Below the pieces are notes generated by a model, which did not search any database, was not told the DNA's origin, and worked only from the letters and a program-made list of their open reading frames with translations. Below are positions 37,222 to 46,983 of a stretch of 64,000 bases of DNA, piece by piece. The stretch spans positions 62,001 through 126,000 of the forward strand of contig CANQYD010000002.1 of assembly GCA_947627985.1 (NCBI GenBank), given 5' to 3'. This stretch comes from an uncultured Clostridia bacterium. Its GTDB lineage: Bacteria; Bacillota; Clostridia; Oscillospirales; Ruminococcaceae. Position 1 is the first letter of the stretch, and the number at the start of each line of letters is the position of its first letter. A program made the position numbers and the translations under genes.

Positions 37222-38514
37222 CTACAGCACCGCCAAGATCAGCAGCAGCACGAACAGCACGAGTATCACACCAAGTGTGATGAAGCCCGCGATCGCGCCC
37301 TTTCTGCACGCCTTGTAGTTGCGAAGGTGGTTGAATTTTTTGAATATCAGCCCCGCGATGATTCCCAAAACCGGCAGCAGAAATGCCAGCACGGTGTAAA
37401 GCTTTGAACCTGTATCGTGAACGGGAGCCTTGAGGAATTGTGCCTCAGCAGCGGCTTCCGAGGCGTCTTCGCTCGCCTTGGCGCCCTTGAGTTTTGAGGG
37501 GTCATGTGTAATGGTGATCGCCTTTACAGGCTCGCCCTTCTCGCGGATAGCCTTTGCCTCCTCGATTTCCTTCTTGTTGCCGTAGACCCAGTGATCGTGA
37601 CCGATGTTGACAAGCTCCGGTTTATCGACGGAGTAGTCGTGTATCGACGGGTCGTAGGTATATAAAATCTTGTTCTTCTCAAGAAGCGGGTCGGGGATCG
37701 GTATCGCGGAGATCAGGGAGTGGGTGTAAGGGTGAAGCGGGAAGTTGAAGAGCTCCTCAGCCTCGGCAATCTCGACAATTCGACCTTTGTAGATAACGCC
37801 TATGCGGTCGGAGATGAATCTTACGACCGAAAGATCATGCGCGATGAAGAGATATGTCAGATTTTTCTCGCGCTGGAATTTTTTCATCAGGTTTAAAACC
37901 TGCGCTCTGACCGATACGTCAAGAGCGGAAATCGGCTCGTCGGCGACGACAAGCTCGGGCTCCATGACCATCGCCCTCGCGATACCTATTCTCTGACGCT
38001 GACCGCCGGAGAATTCATGAGGGTAGCGGGTGAGGTGCTCGGGCAGAAGTCCTACCGCTTCGATCATCGACTCGACCTTGTGGACCCTGTCAGCCTCGTT
38101 TTCAAAGAGGTGGAAGTTATAAAGACCCTCGGAGATGATATAATCGACCGTGGCGCGCTCATTTAAGGAAGCGGCGGGATCCTGGAATACCATCTGGATA
38201 TTTCTTATGACCTCGCGGTCCAAAGCATGGGATATCTTACCGGAAATCTTGGTGCCGCGGTAGATGATCTCGCCGCCTGCCAGAGGATTTACCCTGATGA
38301 CCGCACGACCGATGGTTGTCTTGCCGGAGCCGGATTCGCCGACGAGGGAGAATGTCTCGCCCTTGTAGATGTCGAAGGAAGCGTCCTGAACCGCTTTTAC
38401 GGCGCTGTCGCCCTTGCCGAAGGTTATGTCTACGTTTCTGAGCGAAAGCAGAATTTCTCTGCCGTTTTCGTCAACGGCGCATTCGCCTAAAAGATTCTTT
38501 TTTTCGTTAGCCAA
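37222..38514 (-). CDS. Oligopeptide ABC transporter ATP-binding protein (OppF type) with C-terminal two-TM extension
   Basis: [37 protein letters not shown]; hydrophobic C-terminus. Confidence 0.92.
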   Translation of the reverse strand: MANEKKNLLGECAVDENGREILLSLRNVDITFGKGDSAVKAVQDASFDIYKGETFSLVGESGSGKTTIGRAVIRVNPLAGGEIIYRGTKISGKISHALDREVIRNIQMVFQDPAASLNERATVDYIISEGLYNFHLFENEADRVHKVESMIEAVGLLPEHLTRYPHEFSGGQRQRIGIARAMVMEPELVVADEPISALDVSVRAQVLNLMKKFQREKNLTYLFIAHDLSVVRFISDRIGVIYKGRIVEIAEAEELFNFPLHPYTHSLISAIPIPDPLLEKNKILYTYDPSIHDYSVDKPELVNIGHDHWVYGNKKEIEEAKAIREKGEPVKAITITHDPSKLKGAKASEDASEAAAEAQFLKAPVHDTGSKLYTVLAFLLPVLGIIAGLIFKKFNHLRNYKACRKGAIAGFITLGVILVLFVLLLILAVL

Positions 38515-38529
38515 TTCTGTCCGCCTCCT

Positions 38530-40287
38530 TTATATTTCCTCGATGTTGTACGCCGAGAGAATCTTCTCGTGGATATCCCGTATTCCCTCCGGCTTTTCGA
38601 TGGCGGGAGAGCGGGGGTCCAAGAGCCATGTCTTTGCGCTGTGGGTCTCGGTGATCTTAAACATCGGAGGCTCCTCTAAGGTGTCGATCCTGAGGCAATA
38701 GGGATTTCTCGGGGCAAAGGCGTCGCCGGTGATCTGATTGTAAAGAGACGGCGGCGTGCCGGTGATGGAATAGAGCTTCTGATCGCTCTTCGCAAGCTGG
38801 GGAAGGGAGGACAGAAGCGCCCATGTGTAGGGATGACGGGGATCGTAGAATACCTCTTCGACGGTGCCGAGCTCAACTATCTGACCCGCGTACAAAACGG
38901 CGACGCGGTCCGCAATATTTGCGACGACGCCGAGGTCGTGGGTGATGAATACGATGGTGTAGTTAAATTCCTTCTGGAGGTCCTTTATAAGCTGCAAAAT
39001 CTGAGCCTGGATCGTGACGTCAAGAGCGGTGGTGGGCTCGTCGCATATAAGGATTTTCGGCTGGCAGGAAAGGGCGATCGCGATGACGATCCTCTGTCTC
39101 ATACCTCCCGAATACTGGAAGGGATAGTCGTCGAACCTGAGCTCCGGCTTGGGTATTCCGACCTTGTGCATGAGCTCAATAGCGCGCTTTCTCGCCTCCG
39201 CTTCACCGCAGCCTTGGTGCTTCATGATGATGGAGGTGATCTGCTTGCCGATGGTGATGATCGGGTTTAAAGAAGTCATCGGGTCTTGGAAAACGGTGGC
39301 GATCCGGCGACCTCTTATCTGCATCCAGTCCTTAGCGTACTTTACGTTTGCGAGGTTTAGAATGCAGGTGCCGTGGAGCATTTCGGGGGTCTCGTCGAGA
39401 TACTGTACCCTGAATACGACTTCGTCAAAGACGTTGTTCTTGGCGTCTTCGTCATTTAAGTCGACGCCCATAGCCATCGCCTTTTTGAGGGCTTTTAAGA
39501 GCCCGAAGATAAACTTCACCCTGCTGATAAAGCCGTAGCGACCGACCGAGAGGTAAATCTCCTTTGCGATGATCTCGTTTCTCTTCGAGGTCTCGGGGGT
39601 GATCTCTTTTTTGATAAGCTCTGCGCGCTTTGCGTTCAGTTCGGACTTTTTCTTTTCATATTCCGCAAGATATGCGGCGTCCTTTGCGGCTTCAGCTTTT
39701 TTGACCTTCTCCTCAGCCTTTTTCTTGTCCTCGAGGGCTTTGATTTTCTGGTCATAGTCCTTGATTTTGGCTGACGCGTCCTTGATCTTGTCCTTTTCAT
39801 GCTTCGGATCGAAGGTCTGCTTGAGGTTGAAGAGGTTTGTGCGCTCGTGGTTGAGATCGGCTATCTCCTTATTTATCTTAGAGAGCTCCTCCTCCCCTAC
39901 CGTTGCGCGCTCTTTTTTCTCGGCTTCGAGCTTGATAAGTTCACGGTATTCCCCCGCGCCGAATTCGAGCTTTGAATTCTGATCGAGCTTCTTTTTGGAG
40001 TAGTTGATCAGGAAGTTTGCGACGGGATTGAGCTTGACCTTGGTGTCCGCAAGCTCGTCGTCGCTGAATATGATGGAGCCGTTTGAGATGAAGCCGTTTG
40101 AATCGAGCATGCCCGCAAAGGTCTTGGTAAAGACGGATTTGCCGGAACCCGATTCTCCGACGATCGCTATCGACTCGTTTTCGTAGATGTCAAGGGAAAT
40201 GCCTCTTATCGCGGTCAGAATTCTTCCGCGGACGCGGAATTTGACAGCGAGGTCCTTGATCGAAAGTAGTACCTTTTTATCTTCCAT
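38530..40287 (-). CDS. Oligopeptide ABC transporter ATP-binding protein (OppD type) with about 230-aa internal insertion
   Basis: GESGSGKSVFTKTFAG, FQDPMTSLNPI, SGGMRQRIVIAIAL, CDEPTTALD. Confidence 0.93.
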   Translation of the reverse strand: MEDKKVLLSIKDLAVKFRVRGRILTAIRGISLDIYENESIAIVGESGSGKSVFTKTFAGMLDSNGFISNGSIIFSDDELADTKVKLNPVANFLINYSKKKLDQNSKLEFGAGEYRELIKLEAEKKERATVGEEELSKINKEIADLNHERTNLFNLKQTFDPKHEKDKIKDASAKIKDYDQKIKALEDKKKAEEKVKKAEAAKDAAYLAEYEKKKSELNAKRAELIKKEITPETSKRNEIIAKEIYLSVGRYGFISRVKFIFGLLKALKKAMAMGVDLNDEDAKNNVFDEVVFRVQYLDETPEMLHGTCILNLANVKYAKDWMQIRGRRIATVFQDPMTSLNPIITIGKQITSIIMKHQGCGEAEARKRAIELMHKVGIPKPELRFDDYPFQYSGGMRQRIVIAIALSCQPKILICDEPTTALDVTIQAQILQLIKDLQKEFNYTIVFITHDLGVVANIADRVAVLYAGQIVELGTVEEVFYDPRHPYTWALLSSLPQLAKSDQKLYSITGTPPSLYNQITGDAFAPRNPYCLRIDTLEEPPMFKITETHSAKTWLLDPRSPAIEKPEGIRDIHEKILSAYNIEEI

Positions 40288-40299
40288 GTCGCTGCCTCC

Positions 40300-41292
40300 T
40301 TACATATGCGTTCTCGGGTCGGAAGCGTCGCCAAGATTCTGACCGACCACATAGAGAACGACGGCGATGACGGAGGCTATCGCAACAGGGCTCCAGAACT
40401 CCATCTCCCAGCCGGGCGTTACCATCGCGCCCTCGGCGGCGTAGATAAGGCGTCCCAAGGACATGTCGGACATGCCCATGCCGATGTAAGCGAGGAAGAC
40501 CTCGGTGGAAATGTAGCTCGGAAGCTCGGTGGCGAGCATCGTCACAATTACGGAAGTCATGAAGGGAAGAATGTTTTTCATCGCGATCTTGATCGTCGAA
40601 GTCCCTAAGCACCGGGAGGCAAGGTTATATTCGCGGTCGCGGATTATGACGACCTGCGTCCTGATGAAGTATGCAATACCAAGCCAGCCGATGACGGTCA
40701 GCGCGAAGACCATCGTCCAGAAAGTAGGAGAGAAGAGCATCGCGAGGACCGAGATAAGAAGGATCGACGGGACGTTGCCGACGATGTTATAGACCTCGGT
40801 CATGAACATATCGACCCTCTTCGAGAAGCCCCAGACGGCTCCCACCAAAACGCCTACCGTCATGTTGATGGCGGCGCAGATGAACGCCAAACTGATCGAA
40901 ATCTTCGAGCCGTACCAGATGGAGTCGAAGGTCGATTCGCCCGAGGCGCCGGTGCCGAGTATCCAGTGGATATTCTTGCCGAAATAGTTCATCGCGGCAG
41001 ACGGACCCAAGTGCTTGGAGCTTGAGTCAAGAAGGTTCACATAGGGGTTGACGTCGGGATCGTAGTGAATGATCGCCGGATAGACATAGGCGAAAACGAT
41101 GATGAAAACAAGCAAGAGAAGGATTATGATGTTGATCTTCTTGCGGAAGAAAACTCTGAAGACAGAGCGCCAGTAGGAATAACGGGGAGCGGTTATCTTC
41201 TCGGATTCGAGATCGTTGTGATCGACGGGCGCAAAGAGCTCTTCGTCGGTCATGTTGTATTTTAAATTCAGTTCGTTGTCCATTATGCTCAC
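40300..41292 (-). CDS. Oligopeptide ABC transporter permease (OppC type)
   Basis: WGFSKRVDMFMTEVYNIVGNVPSILLISVLA; DASDPRTHM C-terminus. Confidence 0.92.
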   Translation of the reverse strand: MSIMDNELNLKYNMTDEELFAPVDHNDLESEKITAPRYSYWRSVFRVFFRKKINIIILLLLVFIIVFAYVYPAIIHYDPDVNPYVNLLDSSSKHLGPSAAMNYFGKNIHWILGTGASGESTFDSIWYGSKISISLAFICAAINMTVGVLVGAVWGFSKRVDMFMTEVYNIVGNVPSILLISVLAMLFSPTFWTMVFALTVIGWLGIAYFIRTQVVIIRDREYNLASRCLGTSTIKIAMKNILPFMTSVIVTMLATELPSYISTEVFLAYIGMGMSDMSLGRLIYAAEGAMVTPGWEMEFWSPVAIASVIAVVLYVVGQNLGDASDPRTHM

Positions 41293-42920
41293 CTCGCCTT
41301 TTCAGAGAATGAGATTCTCGGGTCTACCATCGACATCAGCACGTCGCCCAGGATTATCGAGATAACCGAGAGCACCGCATAGAAGAGCGTAACGCCGACT
41401 ATGACGCCGTTGTCGTATCTGTTTATGGCAACCGTCAGAAGTCCGCCGGCACCCGGTACCGAGTAGACACGCTCGGTGATGATGGCACCGGTCATCGCGA
41501 ATATTACGCTTCCCGGAATGCCGTGGGTGATCGGGATCGCCGCGTTTTTCCAGATGTGCTTTGCAAAGATTTCCGTCTCGGAAAGTCCTCCCGAACGGGC
41601 AAACTTTACATAGTCTGAGTTCATCTGATCGATCATGTAGCGCCTCATCCACTTCATCAGGTTCGCAACACTTGGAAGCGCAAGCGAGATGATCGGGAGG
41701 ATATACATGAGCTTATCCGTCGAGTCGATATTGAACACGGTCGGCAGATGGAATGCCGAGCCGCCTATCGCCTTGAACAGGAAGATATAGGCAAGGGACG
41801 GTACCGCGATGATGAACATGATGTAAACGGTGCCGATCTTGTCGAGAATTCCCTCTTTGTATCTCGCCATCAGAAGACCGATCGGAAGTCCCAAAATATA
41901 GGCAAGGATCGTCGAGATGATGCCTATTACGAAGGAGTACCCGAGGCGGGACATGCCGAATTTAGTGGTGCTGACGTTGGTGTAGTCGTCAAGGAATCGC
42001 TCGGCATAGACCTTGTTGATGTCGCGGGAGCCCTGAGCATAGGTGGCTGTGTGCAGATCGTCAGCCGAATCCTCGTTGAGTCCCGTCGGGAAGGTCATGT
42101 TATGCAAAACGTAGGAGCCCTGGGAATCGGTCATCGTCTGGAAGACGTCGATACCCCTGTTTACGGTGTAGGACTCGCCCAAGTGCAGCGTGAGGAAGTT
42201 CTGATGGATAAAGGGGAAGTTGTTATCGAAATAAAGAAGATATTTATGCATCGTCCCGTTTCCGATGATCGCCGGCGCAAATTTACGGCTTGAAGTTCCG
42301 GTGTTGTAGACGGGATCGAAGAGCGTAAAGGTAAGTCCCCTCTTGCCGATGTCAACAGTATCGGGGACATAGTGGATGTTGTCGATATAGAACATATCGG
42401 TGAAATAGGACACGAGCCTTGAGATGAGCGGTCTGTCGCGGTACGCAAAGATCGCTGCCTGTCCGCCGTCTTTGACCTGTCCGTTCGACTTGACGTCGGC
42501 GTCGAGGCGGATTATCTCATATCCGCGGGATTTATAGAGCTCCGTAAACTGATTTGTGAAGCTCTTCGCGGTCTCGTTGTCGTCTCCGGCGGTTTTTCCG
42601 AGCCTTACGGCGTCGGCTCTGAGCTCATCGGTCAGCTCGCCGGTGGAAAGCTTTTCATTTATAAACTCCGAGTAGGGCACATAGTCAACATATCCGAAGG
42701 ATTCGTATCTGCTGTACATGTACGACACTCTCGCGTTGGATTGCATCTTTGAGTAGTTGGGGTCGCCGGCGAAGATTATCTCCCGATCCAAAAGCGAGTA
42801 GACAAGGATCATGACGATTATAACTACGCAAATGATCGAAACTATGCCGTGAAGCAGTCTTTTCACAAGATATTTTCCCATTTGTTGCATCACTCCGTAT
42901 CCTGATTGCGAAAATCGCAA
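41289..42920 (-). CDS. Oligopeptide ABC transporter permease (OppB type) with about 245-aa extracytoplasmic insertion
   Basis: MGKYLVKRLLHGIVSIICVV and VSIILGDVLMSMVDPRI; C-terminal permease core. Confidence 0.9.
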   Translation of the reverse strand: MRFSQSGYGVMQQMGKYLVKRLLHGIVSIICVVIIVMILVYSLLDREIIFAGDPNYSKMQSNARVSYMYSRYESFGYVDYVPYSEFINEKLSTGELTDELRADAVRLGKTAGDDNETAKSFTNQFTELYKSRGYEIIRLDADVKSNGQVKDGGQAAIFAYRDRPLISRLVSYFTDMFYIDNIHYVPDTVDIGKRGLTFTLFDPVYNTGTSSRKFAPAIIGNGTMHKYLLYFDNNFPFIHQNFLTLHLGESYTVNRGIDVFQTMTDSQGSYVLHNMTFPTGLNEDSADDLHTATYAQGSRDINKVYAERFLDDYTNVSTTKFGMSRLGYSFVIGIISTILAYILGLPIGLLMARYKEGILDKIGTVYIMFIIAVPSLAYIFLFKAIGGSAFHLPTVFNIDSTDKLMYILPIISLALPSVANLMKWMRRYMIDQMNSDYVKFARSGGLSETEIFAKHIWKNAAIPITHGIPGSVIFAMTGAIITERVYSVPGAGGLLTVAINRYDNGVIVGVTLFYAVLSVISIILGDVLMSMVDPRISFSEKAR

Positions 42921-42986
42921 GTAATAAAAGCGGGAAAGTCAGCTTTTGTGAATTTTGCACAACGACTGCTTCCCTAAAACAGCGCT

Positions 42987-43013
42987 AAGGGGGCGGGAAA
43001 ATCCCACCCCCTT
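42987..43013 (-). terminator. Hairpin between oppA and oppB genes
   Basis: AAGGGGGcGGGAaaaTCCCaCCCCCTT inverted repeat. Confidence 0.55.
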
Positions 43014-43055
43014 GCGGTTGTTAATCCGTAAAATTTAAAATTTCAGGACTTAAGA

Positions 43056-45275
43056 TCAATAGACGCCGAGGTTCTTGCACATGTAGCCGTAGGACTGAAT
43101 GGTGTCAAGGAAGGACTGAGCGTCGCCGTAGTCAGGACCCCAACCGGAGCCGGTGGAGATATCGAAGTTAGCTTCGCTGCCCGAGTTGAAGCGGTAAGTA
43201 GCGTCAAGCTCGGTATTTCTGTCCTCGAAGCCGATGAGGTTGACTATGACCTTGCCCTCGAGAGAGCTCTCGATGGACTGCTTGTAAGCGTTAGCCTGGT
43301 TGGTGGCGATCTCATCGTAAGCGCCGTACGGGAAGTCGATGTAGATCGGCTTGTCGGCGGAGACCTCTATGCCTTCGTTGGCAAGCTCGGCAATAGCGTT
43401 GTTGAGGAACGCTCTTGCGTTGTCGACATTGTACCAGCCGTCGAAGCCGTCGCCGGAACCTGCGCCGCTGTCTCCGTTAGGATCCCAGACCTTGATCGGG
43501 TAGCCGTCAGCAGTGAGCTGATCCTGAAGGATCTCGCCGTAGAAGGTTCCTGCGGGATAGGTCTTGGACTCGCCGTTGATGTCAATGGTAACGTCGCTCT
43601 GGAGCTGAATGAAAGCGCCGGTGACGTAGGAGTTCTTAAGAGAAGAGTACTTGAGCTCTTCGCCGTAGCTCTGAGCCATGTAAGCGCCGCGGTCGAGACC
43701 CACAGCCAGAGCCATACGGAAGTTCTGGTTGTTCATAGCCTCGCGGGCTCTTGCCTTGTCCTCATCGGTCTTGGGAGATACGCCGACGGTGGCGTCGTTG
43801 TAGTTAGCAAAGGCCTTTCTGTTGAGGTTGAGCCAGCCGCAGTAAGTGGTAGCGGAGTTGGTGGAAGTGAAGTGATAGAGATCGAAGTAGGTCTCGGTCT
43901 CGCCTTCGGGAACCTCGGACTTGGCAAGCTCAAGGGCGTTCGCGTTGATGGTCGCGCTGACAACGGTACCTGCCTTCGCGTCGTTGTAGGTGCGGAGAGG
44001 ATCGGTGCCGTCAACATAGTAGTAGTTGAGAGCATGAATGTTGAGAGCGTCGGGATCGTAGTACTCGGGGTTAGCGGTGTAGCTGGTCACGTTCTGAGCG
44101 GTGAAGTTGGTGACGATGAACGGACCGTTGTAAGCGATGTTCTCGGGAGAGAGACCGTAGTTGCCGGAGGTGTACTCAACGCCGTCGGCAGAGAAGGTAC
44201 CGCCCTGAGAGGTGTAGAACTCACGGTTCAGAGGAGCGAAGCATCCGTAGCCCAGCATGGTGAGGAAGGCGGGGAACTTCTGCTCAAGGGTGTATTCAAG
44301 GGTGTAGGTATCAAGTGCCTTGACGCCGACTTCAGAGAAGGGAACCTCGCCGTTGATGAAAGCGTCGTAGTTCTTGATGCCGCAGCCGCCGTCGGCGGAC
44401 ATGAGGTAGCCTAAGAGGTCGTTGTTATCAGCAACGTGAGCCATGGAAGCGACCCAGTCGTCAGCGGTGACTTCGCCGATTACACGACCCTGCTGGTCGA
44501 CCCAGTTTACGCCGGGACGAATGTGGAAGGTGTAGACGGTGCCGTCGTCGGAGATCTCATAGCTCTCAGCCATAGCGGGCTGGAGGACGTTCTTGGCATC
44601 ATACTCCATAAGACCGGTGTAGGTAGGAGCGATGAAGAAGGAGTCGGAAGTGTAGGAAGTCGCGATGACGTCCCAAGTTACCAGCTCATAGCCGTTGTCG
44701 GCATTGTAGGTGTCGTTGATGGTGTAACCGTTGTCGGCAAGCCAAGCCTTTGCGTTTGCAAAGAACTCATCGGCGTTTGCAGCCTCTTTCCACATGGTGG
44801 TGAGGGTCTCGCGGTCGGTGGTCTTGATCAGCTCGTTGCAGGCGATCGCGGTGTACATCTTGTACTCGTCGATACCCCAAGAGGTGGTCGTAGCGGAACG
44901 GGGAACAACGCGGCTCATGCCGAATCTTCCGCCGTCGCCCTGAATCGGAAGGAATACTCCGGACTCAAGGAGCTTTGCCTCGGCGACTGCCATCAGAGCA
45001 GCGCGAAGGTCGGTGTTGTCGAGCTCTTCCTTAGCGGTCGCATAAGAAGCGGCAAACTCGCCAAGGTTGTAGTCATAAACAGCGTCGGACTGACCGTCGT
45101 AATCGAGCTGATCAATAGCGTCCCAATCGGGTCCGACATAGTTGGTATCGGCTTCAACAGCAGGTGCGTCGAGGACGTTGCCTTCGTTGCCTCCGTTACC
45201 GGCGTCTGGGCTGCCACATGCGACAAGGCTGAGAACCATGGTCATGGCAAGCAGCAGACTTAAGAACTTTTTCAT
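43056..45275 (-). CDS. Peptide ABC transporter substrate-binding lipoprotein
   Basis: Lipobox LSLVACGS; SBP_bac_5-type sequence. Confidence 0.94.
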   Translation of the reverse strand: MKKFLSLLLAMTMVLSLVACGSPDAGNGGNEGNVLDAPAVEADTNYVGPDWDAIDQLDYDGQSDAVYDYNLGEFAASYATAKEELDNTDLRAALMAVAEAKLLESGVFLPIQGDGGRFGMSRVVPRSATTTSWGIDEYKMYTAIACNELIKTTDRETLTTMWKEAANADEFFANAKAWLADNGYTINDTYNADNGYELVTWDVIATSYTSDSFFIAPTYTGLMEYDAKNVLQPAMAESYEISDDGTVYTFHIRPGVNWVDQQGRVIGEVTADDWVASMAHVADNNDLLGYLMSADGGCGIKNYDAFINGEVPFSEVGVKALDTYTLEYTLEQKFPAFLTMLGYGCFAPLNREFYTSQGGTFSADGVEYTSGNYGLSPENIAYNGPFIVTNFTAQNVTSYTANPEYYDPDALNIHALNYYYVDGTDPLRTYNDAKAGTVVSATINANALELAKSEVPEGETETYFDLYHFTSTNSATTYCGWLNLNRKAFANYNDATVGVSPKTDEDKARAREAMNNQNFRMALAVGLDRGAYMAQSYGEELKYSSLKNSYVTGAFIQLQSDVTIDINGESKTYPAGTFYGEILQDQLTADGYPIKVWDPNGDSGAGSGDGFDGWYNVDNARAFLNNAIAELANEGIEVSADKPIYIDFPYGAYDEIATNQANAYKQSIESSLEGKVIVNLIGFEDRNTELDATYRFNSGSEANFDISTGSGWGPDYGDAQSFLDTIQSYGYMCKNLGVY

Positions 45276-45368
45276 GTATTTTGCCTCCTTTAAAGGATAG
45301 CGGGGGTTTCCCGCAGTTTATGCGCTTATGCATTTGCTCATACAATGAGCCATGATAAGCTTATTCGC

Positions 45369-45398
45369 ATAATACTACTTTTCAGAGAGGTTTGTCAA
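45369..45398 (-). promoter_or_regulatory. Candidate promoter upstream of the peptide-binding protein gene
   Basis: Minus strand TTGACA-18 nt-TATTAT. Confidence 0.65.
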
Positions 45399-45626
45399 TA
45401 TTTTTTTGAAGATTTCGGGATTTTGCACTGAATTTTTTCTTTTTCAACATGTATAAACGTCAATGTGATGACAAATTTACCAAAACTGTTATTAGTTCTG
45501 AATTATTGTGAGACTTAGGCTTTAGTGCTTTCACGGGGAAAACAACTGTCCCCGCAGGGTGCACATTCTGACAAATTTATACATTATTTATATGAAAATA
45601 GGCGCAGCAGCCCATCATCAAAAAAA

Positions 45627-45648
45627 TCCCCCGAAGCTGTCGGGGGAA
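45627..45648 (-). terminator. Terminator of rpsF-ssb-rpsR operon
   Basis: CCCCCGA-agctg-TCGGGGG with T run on the minus strand. Confidence 0.8.
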
Positions 45649-45664
45649 GATTTATTAAAGGTTA

Positions 45665-45904
45665 TCAGTCCGCAGAGTACGGGAGAAGAGCGCAGTAACG
45701 TGCTCTCTTAATAGCCTTTGTGAGCTCGCGCTGATGATATGCGCAAGTGCCGGTGACGCGGCGGGGAAGAATCTTCGCGCGCTCGGTCATGCACTTTCTG
45801 AGCTTTGCGGTGTCCTTGTAGTCGATGGTCTCGGCTCTGTCAACGCAGAACATGCAGACCTTCTTGCGGGACTTCCTTACAGGTCTTTCGTTGGATCTCT
45901 CCAT
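45665..45904 (-). CDS. rpsR: 30S ribosomal protein bS18
   Basis: [56 protein letters not shown]. Confidence 0.98.
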   Translation of the reverse strand: MERSNERPVRKSRKKVCMFCVDRAETIDYKDTAKLRKCMTERAKILPRRVTGTCAYHQRELTKAIKRARYCALLPYSAD

Positions 45905-45938
45905 GATAACTCTCCTTTCTAAAGAATGTTGACTCCGC

Positions 45939-46442
45939 TCAGAACGGCACGCCGTCGCTCGAGAGAATTTCCTCGAAGTCGCCGAAATCGCTCATGTCTC
46001 CGATCGAGATCGGCTTATCCTGCGGCTCGCTGTAAGCGGGTTTTGCGGGGGCTTGCTGTTTCTGGGCGTAATCGTTTGCGCGGTCACGGTAGGAGGACTG
46101 AGAGTCCCCTGCTCCGCTCTGCTTCGGTTCGCCGGTGAAGGATACGTTGTCGACGACGACTTCCGTCACCCAGCGCTTGTTGCCGTTGCGGTCGTCATAG
46201 GAGCGCTTCTGTAAGGTTCCCTCGACGCAGATCATTCTGCCCTTGCCGAAGTATCTGTTGATGAATTCAGCCTGCTGACGCCACGCCACGCAGTCGATGA
46301 AGTCGGTCTGACGCTCTTCGCCCTGTCTGACGAAGCTGCGATCAACTGCCACGGTGAAGGACAGCACGCTTATGCCCGACTGGGTAGTCTTGAGCTCAAG
46401 CTCCTGTGTGATCCTGCCCATCAATATAACTCTGTTAAGCAT
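45939..46442 (-). CDS. ssb: Single-stranded DNA-binding protein
   Basis: [23 protein letters not shown]; acidic tip [13 protein letters not shown]. Confidence 0.97.
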   Translation of the reverse strand: MLNRVILMGRITQELELKTTQSGISVLSFTVAVDRSFVRQGEERQTDFIDCVAWRQQAEFINRYFGKGRMICVEGTLQKRSYDDRNGNKRWVTEVVVDNVSFTGEPKQSGAGDSQSSYRDRANDYAQKQQAPAKPAYSEPQDKPISIGDMSDFGDFEEILSSDGVPF

Positions 46443-46478
46443 TTTAATACCCCCGTTCTTGTCATGTTCCGGTACCGA

Positions 46479-46874
46479 TTATTCGGCTTCGCCTGCCGGT
46501 TCTGCCTCTGCCTCGGGCTCAGCAGCTTCTGCGGGCTGCTCAGGCTCTACGTCGGCGACGGGCTTGGAAGCGGCGCTGCCCGACTCGTCGGTGATCACCA
46601 TCGAACGCAAAACGCCGTCGGTGATGTTCAGGACTCTCGTCAGCTCAGCCGGGAAATCGGGCTTGGAAACGAACTTGAAGACTGCGTAGTAGCCCTCCGA
46701 CTCGTAGTTGATGTCGTAGGCGAGCTTTCTCTTGCCCCACTCGTCGACGCTCTTGAGCTCGGCATTCGCCTCGATCATCTCCTTGAACTTCGCAACGAGC
46801 GCGGCGGCAGCCTCTTCGCCGTTCTTGACCGAAAAGACCATCATGGATTCATAGCTTCCCTGTAATTTTGCCAT
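46479..46874 (-). CDS. rpsF: 30S ribosomal protein bS6
   Basis: MAKLQGSYESMMVFSVK; GGAGG RBS before ATG 46874. Confidence 0.96.
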   Translation of the reverse strand: MAKLQGSYESMMVFSVKNGEEAAAALVAKFKEMIEANAELKSVDEWGKRKLAYDINYESEGYYAVFKFVSKPDFPAELTRVLNITDGVLRSMVITDESGSAASKPVADVEPEQPAEAAEPEAEAEPAGEAE

Positions 46875-46934
46875 AATTGCACCTCCTTCTGGATTCAGTC
46901 CGCCATGCATAAGACGGACAAGGATAACATTAGA

Positions 46935-46963
46935 ATTATATCAGCATTTTGGGAAATTGTCAA
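46935..46963 (-). promoter_or_regulatory. Consensus sigma-A promoter for rpsF operon
   Basis: Minus strand TTGACA-17 nt-TATAAT. Confidence 0.88.
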
Positions 46964-46983
46964 GATGATTTTCAAAATTTTCT

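Noticed and set aside
44436-45263. 275-aa plus-strand ORF
   Set aside because: Exact antisense of the peptide-binding protein gene; codon-bias artefact.
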